From contig JALMLS010000324.1 of the NCBI GenBank assembly GCA_038496445.1, positions 1 to 22,326 of the forward strand: 22,326 bases of DNA, written 5' to 3'. Below are positions 9,651 through 17,832 of this stretch, piece after piece. Origin of the DNA: Trichosphaerium sp. ATCC 40318 (taxonomy: Eukaryota; Discosea; Flabellinia; Trichosidae). The first letter of the stretch is position 1, and each line of letters opens with the position of its first letter. Position numbers and translations under genes: made by a program. The notes below the pieces were generated by a model. That model was not told the DNA's origin and did not search any database. It saw only the letters and a program-made list of their open reading frames with translations.

Positions 9651-10046
9651 ATGGATTTAATTGATGATTTACTGGACTTGCCATCACCTGTGTATGCTTT
9701 TGCAAGGGCATTTCACAGGAGTGTTACTCCATCCAACAAGAGCTTTATAGATGTTGTATCAATCAAAAAGCGAAAGTTTAAAAAAAACAGTCCAAGAAAA
9801 AAAGAAAACAAAACATGCCAACAAATTATTATGATGTTTCTGGAGATTACTATGGATTTACTGAGGATGGTGGCTATTGTTTCATTGAGCAATTACAAAT
9901 ATATTGGCAAGGCAGTGAAGAAACTTTGTCAACTGTTAAACAGCAATTTGGACAACCACCAACACTGAGTGAAAACTCTTAAAGAGTGGTGTAAATTAAT
10001 GGCATTAATCAAGCATTTCAAAACATGCCACCCTTGGCTTATGTAG
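9651..10046 (+). pseudogene. Decayed small ORF inside the foldback-like element
   Basis: An ATG at 9651 opens MDLIDDLLDLPSPVYAF, followed by a basic cluster (KKRKFKKNSPRKKENK) that could be a nuclear localisation signal. After two A-rich runs (9778-9786, 9796-9803) the coherent reading moves to another frame (MPTNYYDVSGDYYGF... to TAA 9980-9982). Near 9970 it appears to move again (KTLKEWCKLMALIKHF... to TAG 10044-10046). Together this looks like one protein of about 130 residues broken by two frame changes. I do not recognise it. It may be a remnant of the element's own protein. Confidence 0.5.
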
Positions 10047-10307
10047 GCAATGCCAAAACCCTTTTTGTTCAATGAAGAGATGTTTGATTGTTCATGTTTG
10101 TATACTTTTAAGGTAGATATATAACAGCAAGCAGCGCTCTTAGTATTTTATCAATTCTAATGAAACATAGCTCATTTGAACCTCAGCACCCAAATACACC
10201 TATTCACAAGACAAAGATGAATTACATGTAATACAAAGTGATTTAACAATACTGTGGAACTTTTTTTTGTAATTGTACATTGTTGTCCACATGCTGGCCA
10301 TGCAAAT

Positions 10308-10443
10308 TGCACATTTTGGACACATTTTGGGCATGTTTATTTTCCATGTTTTGGGCATGTTTTGGGCGCACTTATTTGCCACATTTTGGGCACGTTTTGG
10401 GCATGCTTATTTGCCACGCATATTGCACATTTTGGGCACACAT
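10308..10443. repeat. TTTTGGGCATG-type minisatellite, block 1
   Basis: Short imperfect units built on ACATTTTGGGCA(C/T)GT, interspersed with TTATTTGCCAC. Several frames are open on both strands only because the repeat lacks stop codons. Confidence 0.85.
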
Positions 10444-10614
10444 AAAACATCACTTTATAGAAGAAAAGAAAATAATGATTTATTACAATACATAACACAT
10501 AACAATTACAAAGAGGTTTGGTACAATTATTACAAACTTTACATAAAACTATCCCCACATAAACAATATGCAGTTTATGGAGTTTTTGAGCCATAATATC
10601 CTTAAACTACCCTA

Positions 10615-10895
10615 AATATCTATTTTCTATTGTTTTTGCCTTAAAAAGAGGCATTGAACCCCAAACCACCATAAAACCATGCATCATATCTAATAGTGGG
10701 CCATACTTCATTTTTTAAAGGATTTGTACTAGTAGACCTGAGTTATTCACAAAAAATAGGAAAATCAAGAAATTGTTGGTTTTTGGGTATTTTTACATTT
10801 TTCCACCTACTTTTAAAGCCATGCTGATACAAACCTAACTACTGCTTACTTGGGTGAAAATACATGTTTTATTGTTAATGATTGGCTTTGGGGTG
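10615..10895 (-). repeat. Right inverted arm
   Basis: Inverted copy of 9110-9390, ending GGCTTTGGGGTG at 10895. Confidence 0.88.
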
Positions 10896-10974
10896 AAATG
10901 GTTGAGTTTTGAATTTGTCATTTTTTTATTTTGAATTTTTGGCCAAATTTCTATTAAAGACAGGGCATGGTTAA

Positions 10975-11100
10975 AACATGCAAATGTCACATTTTGAACA
11001 TGTTTATTGCAAATATACAACATGCTAATGGCATGTTTTGGCCATGTTTTGAGTACATTTATTTTCCACGCATATGGCACGTTTTGGGCATGCATATTTT
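10975..11100. repeat. TTTTGGGCATG-type minisatellite, block 2
   Basis: A second, more diverged block of the motif seen at 10308-10443 (GGCATGTTTTGGCCATG, CACGTTTTGGGCATGC). It lies just outside the right arm of the foldback-like element. Confidence 0.75.
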
Positions 11101-12231
11101 GTTTGATTCCACCACTGTCATCAATTCTAACAAAAAAATGCTTGTTTTTGACCAAATGCATGGTTTATGCTAGTTTTACTATTTAGTAGGCTTTTGGTTT
11201 CAAATGCCAACTCCAGTTTTAGCCCTGTTTCACAACTTGCAACTGTTTTTATGTAAATGAAAATAGGTGGAGGGGAATTGTTATGTTGATATAAGAGTTT
11301 TTGGAAAAGAAGCTAACATATTTAAAAGTAGAAACACACCCACTGACACCAGTATATTTACTGGCCAGAAAAAGTGATGGCAACAACAATAATAACCCTT
11401 AAAAAGTAGAGAAGAAAACTTAATAAAGTGCAAAATGTAGCTTTTTACTGGGTTTTGGTTGTTTTATTGCATAACTTTGGACTCACTGTAAACTGCTCAG
11501 AAAATGTAGCATTAGGTATAATTAAGACAATTGTGGTGTTTTTGAAGCCAATACCCAACACTTGGACTAACAAAAGTAGGGTATTTATTTTCTTTGAGTA
11601 AGCTTACCATAAATGCAATAGGCTCAAGTGTTTTCTTGATTTGAAAAACATTGACTCATTTATGCTGAAGGACATTGCTTAAAAAATCAAAACAAAGTAT
11701 ATCTTTGCTGTTTTTGACACATGCTTGGTATTGCTTGTGAGCAATGGTCAAAACATCACAGTGCTTAAAAAAATGTTCTAACATGTGGTAAGTAGAGCTT
11801 CACCTGTAAGTTTAAAGAAAAACAAACATGTGTACTTTGTTGTTGTAATATCCAAAAAGTAAAACTTGTAGTGGTAACTGACTTTTCTAGTATAGTTTTG
11901 ACACTGGCTGAGTTTACCACCAATTTTGTATTTGGTAACTTGTATTGCACATTGAGTGAATGCACAAACTCACCAATTCAAGCTCATCTAAAAGGAACAA
12001 CAGTGAGTTTGAAGCAAGAGAAAGAGTGTAAAAGTAAAGCACTTGTAATTTTAAATGGTTTTGATTTTGTTAAAATCCACATATCCAATCTATTATCAAT
12101 TTTCTTTTGTTTTGCTTTTGATAAAGGATGCAGATTTTGAATACAAAAATGTGTAAGTGGCAGTTGAACTGTTTTCTCAGTGGTGGTTAAGGATTGGACA
12201 TGTATGTGAAATGTGCCTAGCCAGAGAGCTT
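11101..12231. other. AT-rich repeat-derived stretch without recognisable genes
   Basis: Contains the second direct repeat (11401-11522) and otherwise A/T-rich sequence. Open frames at 11765-11965 (minus) and 11871-12140 (plus) overlap, have no splice-supported extension and show no family features. Probably eroded transposon sequence. Confidence 0.6.
11401..11522 (+). repeat. Dispersed direct repeat, copy 2
   Basis: Copy of 7914-8034 in the same orientation, showing that core sequence of element B also exists outside it. Confidence 0.88.
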
Positions 12232-12291
12232 CAGTAGTGAAATCAAAAGTATGTGTGTATTGTATGTGTCAAAATCCTGATTTCACTACTG
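12232..12291. mobile_element. 60-bp miniature with element-B-type termini
   Basis: Perfect 13-bp inverted ends (CAGTAGTGAAATC) enclose 34 bp. Read inward from the right end, the first 30 bases match the left end of element B at 25 of 30 positions, including the subterminal ATTTTGAC. The flanks are TT and TA, so a clean 2-bp duplication is not seen. Most likely an internally deleted relative of element B. Confidence 0.72.
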
Positions 12292-12555
12292 TAGTGCTTA
12301 TTTCTTTTTTAAAGAGTGCCTTACAGAAATGTCACTGTGTTCCATGTGGCGTATCTACCATATGACCAAGGGTAAATACATGTGAGCATGTTGCTATTGT
12401 CTTTTTTGGTTTTGGAGGTAGTTTTGCCAGCAGATTGCATTTCAAGTAACAACAACTTATCAAAATAACCAAAAAAAACAAATTTAGGACACTGGAAAAA
12501 ACAATACTAAGATTTTGGGTGGCAAATTCTTAATGTTCACAAGTCCACGTTGCAA
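12292..12555. promoter_or_regulatory. Upstream region of COG2
   Basis: 264 bp between the miniature element and the COG2 start. AT-rich, with no clear motif. The COG2 promoter is inferred to lie here because no other space is free of repeats. Confidence 0.35.
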
Positions 12556-14902
12556 ATGACAGCAATTGCGACACCGGCACTTAAATCATTTGAGTTTTGG
12601 ATAGACCAACAACTACAAGGCGACCAGCCCGTTTTGAATATTGTACGTGTCAAAAACAAACCAAAGCATTGATTACTCGTACAAGGTTGTAGAAGGACAG
12701 AGTAGGGTAGGCTCTATTGACTATGTGCGGTCGTATCTCGACACACAGCTGAAAAAGATTTCGAGCGACTTGGCAGTTGCCATACACGACAATTTACACT
12801 TATTTAAAGATTTACACGCAGAACGAGACAAAATAATAGAAAAAATTCACCACATTCGCCCAAAGCTCCTAGTGCTACAACAGGAGGCGAACATAGTTGA
12901 AGACGGCGTTACTGAGTGCTGGAATGATCTATCTGATAAGCTAGCGGTGGCAGAGCGCTGTAGTCGCTCTAACGATATTTTGACGCGTTACAAAGCAATA
13001 TGCAATGCTACAGAACAGCTTGAAGCACTTTTACTCAAGCAAAGTGCTACAGACGCAACAGAAGAATGTGACACGCTGCTAGGCGCAGCCAACTTGCTCG
13101 TCACTGTGAGGAACCTGCTAGAATCTGTAAAAGAGTGGGAGGGTAGCGAAGCATTCGTGATTTTGATGAACAAGGTTAGCAAACGTCTCTGCGCACGTCA
13201 AACGCTAGTACATTATTAACGTGTCACGTAGCGATTACAAGTCGTGCGATCGCGAATTTTAAAGAGAATGGCGCCCGTTTTTTTGGAAGGCCAGGTGGAT
13301 CATGGCGATGGTCAAAAGGTACTCTTACGGGATGCCCTGTCCGTGTACATGCTTGCGCATGGCAATCACGCACAATCAACGGATCCACACCCGCTCGTGC
13401 ATGTCATACAACACCACTACATCGACTCCTTTCTTAAAGAGGTGCGTGCGAACACTTCGTCCTTTTGTAAAAAATCTATCATTAAATTTTTTGTGGCAAA
13501 AGAGATCGAAGGAACTGCGAGGAACGCGTGCTGTCGACCAATTTGTGGATCAGTTACTCAAACACGTGGACCAACAACTCGGCCGCCTCCTGGCAGTCGC
13601 AGCAGAGGCATCACACAACCGCCTGGTGGCAACAATAGTTACACTAGGCGTTTTCCAGCCTGTAGTCGAGGCGCTGCAAGAACAATCGATTAGCCGTATT
13701 GTTTTTCCAACAACAGTACCTGCCGCCATACACGCCAATTACTCTGCGTGTATGATGTTATGTTCTGGGTTAGAAGCGCGGTTGCCTCAACAACACAAGT
13801 ACTTGCTGGCTTTCAGACAAAGTGGACACTACACCAACTTGATGAAGCGTTGGACGATGCCATTGCGCGTGTACTTCACGATGGTGCAGAAAGAGTTGGT
13901 CGACAAGTGTCTTGCACAGCTCACTGAAACTGTTGCACCAAAACGTGCCACTGAGAACTTGTTCAACTTCAAACTGGCATCCTCCGTTCAAACAGTGACA
14001 CTTCTGGACGAGATTTGGTCTCCAAAATTATTTCTTCGACCACTTGCACACGATTTTTTAAAACTAGCTATCCAAGTCATTAAACGGTAAACCCGACTGT
14101 GCATCAGCCATGTCCATTGCTTATATTTTAATGCAGGTACAGCACATGGTGTTGTGCGGAGGAGACGGGCGCACCAGCAGATAACTTGATCGCAGATCTA
14201 TCGGCACTATATAAGCACCAATCCACTACATACGCCGATAAAGTAGGGAAACTGCTGGCAAACATCGACCCGCAGATGGAACACGGTGCGCGCAAGGTAG
14301 TGGCTGGAGTTAGTGCACCGGTGGAAGCCATTAAACGGTTGCTGGAGCGCACCAAACAAAGAGTTTTGAAAACAGCACAAAAGAGCTTGACAAAGGTTAA
14401 AATGACTGTCATGCACTACCGTATGGTACTTACTCATCCCACCAAAGAGCTGTAGTCTAACCAAAATTTCTTAGCAAGGAAAGGCAAAGCCTGTAAAATG
14501 CATGGCGTATGTCAACGCTGCGTTTGAACCTATACACAGGTGGACGAGGTTGTTGGCTGCTCCTGTACTTCCAGACAACACATATTGCACCAATTACTTT
14601 CACATTCCACTACTTTCTGAGCTGACACACAGGTAAGTCGTACCTCTTCTTGGAGTGTTTTTTAACCAGGTGATAGCTACGCCATCTTGGGAACGTCCGT
14701 TGTCGAGAAGATTGCTGGCGAGAAAACGAGGCTGGCACGCAAGACATCGTTACAGCAGACGTCACTTGAAAGCGATATCGCTTTTATGACGCTACAGTTC
14801 AAACTAGATGTCACAGCGTATATTAAACACATTCAAACGTTGGGCGTGCCACTGCAAGATGTACAACATTTAACAAGGCTAAAGGAATTGGCCAAACTGT
14901 AA
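12556..14902 (+). CDS. COG2: Conserved oligomeric Golgi complex subunit 2
   Basis: Seven exons (12556-12642, 12701-13174, 13232-13441, 13503-14086, 14137-14425, 14475-14632, 14677-14902) give 675 residues, near the roughly 740 of the human subunit. The N-terminus (FEFWIDQQL, then a long amphipathic, probably coiled-coil stretch with IDYVRSYLDTQLKKISSDL) fits the COG2 head. The C-terminal half carries KRWTMPLRVYF and, about 60 residues on, IWSPKLFLRPL followed by LKLAIQVIKRYSTWC, corresponding to the conserved Trp-rich COG2 segments. COG2 is part of lobe A of the tethering complex on the cytosolic face of the Golgi and acts in retrograde vesicle capture. The final exon ends LTRLKELAKL. The acceptor at 12701 was chosen among neighbouring AGs because it keeps frame. 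Confidence 0.87.
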
Positions 14903-14970
14903 CAATAGAAAAACAAACCAAAAATACAAAAAACATGTACAACTTTGTATTTCAGCATTGCAGGATATTT
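14903..14970. other. 68-bp convergent intergenic gap
   Basis: The stop codons of COG2 (plus) and the TOPLESS-like gene (minus) face each other across 68 A/T-rich bases with no AATAAA in either direction. The 3' UTRs almost certainly overlap or run into the neighbouring gene. Confidence 0.7.
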
Positions 14971-17619
14971 TCAAACAACATCTACATTTACACCCCAACT
15001 GTCAAAAATGTTGTGGACCAATGAAAGTGTCACTTGACCATTTCTTATTACAGCTGCCGCAATACATTTGCCATCAGCGCTAATAGCAAAAGACCTCACT
15101 GGTCCTTTAAATTTCACAGTGCCCACTGACTACAAACAAAAATGAGCCACAGCCTACTGACAACTAAACTTACATTTTCATTTGTGCGCTGCCAAACGCT
15201 TAGGTACTTTTCGTGATTTACAGCCAGTAGATCGCGCACAGACATAAGCCTGGTGTGCGTTGTGCATTTATATGGTGTAAAATTCTTGACGATGCCTTGC
15301 CCGTCCTGTAAAAAGTGATGAGTCACACAACCACAAATTACCTCGTGTTTAACACTTACTGTACTCCATTGTATGAAAGATGAGTCTGATGAGCTGATTG
15401 TAATCAGTGTCTCGCTGTCGGGGCAACACACAGTCCTAATGCTGTAGAAATAAAAATGAGTTAGTAGGAGGTACACATTGTTTATTATTAGCAGGTCACA
15501 AATGAGCGCACGTTTGATAGGGATTGTCCATACTTGCCACTGGTTTAATAGTTATTACGTTACTATCACCTAATAGCTCAAAGGGGTATATGTTCATTTT
15601 CTCTGATACATCTGTTGCAAACAAAGATTAGTTAGCCTCATCATCCTTACTAAACCAATGTCAATGTGCAATATGCGTACCGACTGAAACAAGGAATGGT
15701 ACTTGGCCTCCTTGACGAAATATGGTATCCATAGAGGCTACTGGCGCCTAAAACACATTAAATTACTATTTAAAGGTGCACAGTGGCGCTGGTGTAGTGT
15801 GTGCTCCGTGGGTCGCGTACCTTGTGCCCTTCAAACCTACAAACGCGTTTCTTGTTTTCAACATCGTACATCTATATCAAGCATGTGTCAACCAAAGACC
15901 TTATAGTTATGGATTTTATGAATATGTAGCTACCTCTATAGTATTGTCTTGATTGTAGAGGAGGCACAACATTTTTTCTGGTACCGAGACGCGGTGACCT
16001 ATAGGTAAAGTCGCGAAAATGATATCTGTTAATCCTGAACCCTTTGTCACTGCTACTGACTTTGCTGTTCCTGCTGTCCAGTCAACTTTGAACAACTCCC
16101 ATTGATCAATGTCTGCTGCAACTATACACAACATACAATAATAAGTACTACTGTACGGTACACTGTAGCTTCAAAATAAAGAGAACGAACCAAAGTATGT
16201 GCCAGTAGGATCCCATGCCAACTTGCCAACTGAAGTGCATTCTGTGTCAATTTCCATAACAAGGCGCAACTCAACTGTTGATGTGTCAAACAATCCTAAT
16301 TTCTGGGTGGCATGGTTCACTACATTGAATCGAGTGTTATGCGTATGATACATGTAGGATAATACGCACTCAATACGTAATTGAATTTCTTTGTGTGAAA
16401 TGATATGCACGATTCGGTTGCACGTGGAAATTGTAATAGGTTGTTACGTATATGCACTTTCCCACTCTCCAACATCTTATCGTGTGCCTATCGAATGGTT
16501 ACAGAATGAAGTGCAGGTAGCATGACATACTGTTATCGGTTTAATTTTTGCAAAGTTGTGCTTCGATCTCTTTGGCGCAGGTTGGCTACTAGAAGACGAT
16601 ACTTCGCGGCTACGTTTCTTCTTAGACAATAACCCATAGTGTCCGTAGGGATTCCTCTCATCATCCTTGCCAAAATCGACAAGAAGCGTGTGAATAGTGG
16701 GCCTAGCTCCGCCAGGGGTGCCGACCTTATGTGTTTGATAATTAAAACTAAATATTTCAATCAGTCATCTCAAAAAACAACTGTGTCACGTGTTGCGTGT
16801 CTCACAGTATTTGCACATGCCTTTGATTTATAAGCGATCGCAATCTCTCCTTTTCGGGTATCTTTGGCAGTTCTGGTGTAACAGTAAGCGGTAAATGCTC
16901 CTGTATGTGCGACACAATCTGTTTAATGGATAAATACCACTTAAAACACAATATGAGTAACACCTACCTTATTGACGCTGTGTTCTCTCATTTGTTTAGC
17001 ATTACCACGCCATACCAAGTGAGGATGCTCCCTGATTGAAAAAAAAAAATGTGAAATCGCCCACAACACATTGAGTACAAACCTGAAGTTATCCATATGC
17101 AAGAGCGACGCCATATCGAGGTATGCGATATACGAAGGCGTTGATGTGTCACATGGCGGTGTTGCATTTAAAAAAACCGCCAATTCGCGTTTTAATACGA
17201 CCTTTGCTGTGAGTTTATCTCCTCTACGTTGGTTTAGTCACATTTCAACAAAATGTAATGCGCACTTGTCTAAAGCATCTAAAAACTTGTGACGACAAAT
17301 GTCATACATTATATCGCGTTTCGGGCCATTGAGGGGCCGGGTAAAGAACTTATTCATGTATTGGGACAATAAATCCCATGATCCATCTACAAATAGCCCT
17401 GCAAAGTATTCTTTATCGAAATAATACTTGCTTTCAGCCTCTAAGCTGAAAAAGGCGCATGTTAAATTACACATTTCCACTAAACGCATCAACACACCTA
17501 TGCATGGTTTCATTGTATCCCTTTGCTTCAAGATGCTGAAGCAATATCCTCAATAGATCTTTCTCAAGGCATTCCTTTATAAACTTGGTGCCTTTACTAC
17601 TTTCAGATTGAGAGGCCAT
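14971..17619 (-). CDS. TOPLESS-like LisH/CTLH/WD40 corepressor
   Basis: Fifteen exons from 17619 down to 14971 keep one frame for 615 residues: 17619-17498, 17445-17266, 17223-17083, 17031-16968, 16918-16821, 16747-16531, 16487-16370, 16319-16191, 16121-15934, 15871-15821, 15747-15681, 15611-15512, 15441-15360, 15305-15174, 15129-14971. A LisH motif (LLRILLQHLEAKGYNETM, residues 22-39) leads into a CTLH domain (to about 110; HKFLDALDKGDKLTA). RLRSLINQSFNYQ then PTIHTLLVDFG match the block that follows CTLH/CRA in TOPLESS proteins. Residues 244-264 are a bipartite nuclear signal. The rest is WD40-like (VCRFEGHKAPVASMD, KYLSVWQ). Such proteins bind repression-domain peptides through the N-terminus and silence transcription. 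At 615 residues it is about half the plant length, so one WD40 propeller seems absent or compressed. The fifth intron has a GC donor. Confidence 0.85.
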
Positions 17620-17832
17620 GCTTCTTGCTTATCATTCGTTTAGCGTATTGTTGTGGTAAACGAACGTCAAAATAGATTTCAAAGTGTCAAAAATAAACGA
17701 TTTGAAAATTTTTTCTTGTATTTATGTTATGTTGGTATATTTTACTATTGTACAGTTTCAACGCCAAATCTAAGTGCTGCAACTTGCATTTGTTGTCGTG
17801 CGAAGGCAGTTGAATATCCTATCACGTGTCAA
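17620..17832. promoter_or_regulatory. Intergenic region upstream of the TOPLESS-like gene
   Basis: 213 bp between the stop of the repeat protein and the start of the TOPLESS-like gene, both on the minus strand. It must hold a 3' UTR and a promoter. A plus-strand frame crossing it shows a few Cys residues but is judged accidental. Confidence 0.4.

Larger units (their letters stand above)
9110..10895. mobile_element. Long-inverted-repeat (foldback-like) element, CACCCC termini
   Basis: Arms 9110-9390 and 10615-10895 are reverse complements over about 280 bp with roughly 90% or better identity by eye. Both begin CACCCCAAAGCC at the outer edge. A shorter match (AAATAGATATTTAGGGTAGTTT near 9460 and 10605) extends the relationship. 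The interior holds a decayed ORF and a short-motif array. No target duplication is visible (GCT left, AAA right), so the element may be old or the true ends may differ. The LINE coding sequence stops just left of it, which suggests that this insertion or an associated deletion removed the LINE 5' part. Confidence 0.75.

Noticed and set aside
10254-10596. Overlapping frames rich in FGH/MFWA in several phases
   Set aside because: They arise from translating the TTTTGGGCATG minisatellite, which lacks stop codons in several frames.
11871-12140. 89-codon plus-strand ORF in the AT-rich region
   Set aside because: Low-complexity composition, no family resemblance, overlapped by an equally open minus-strand frame, and next to transposon remnants.
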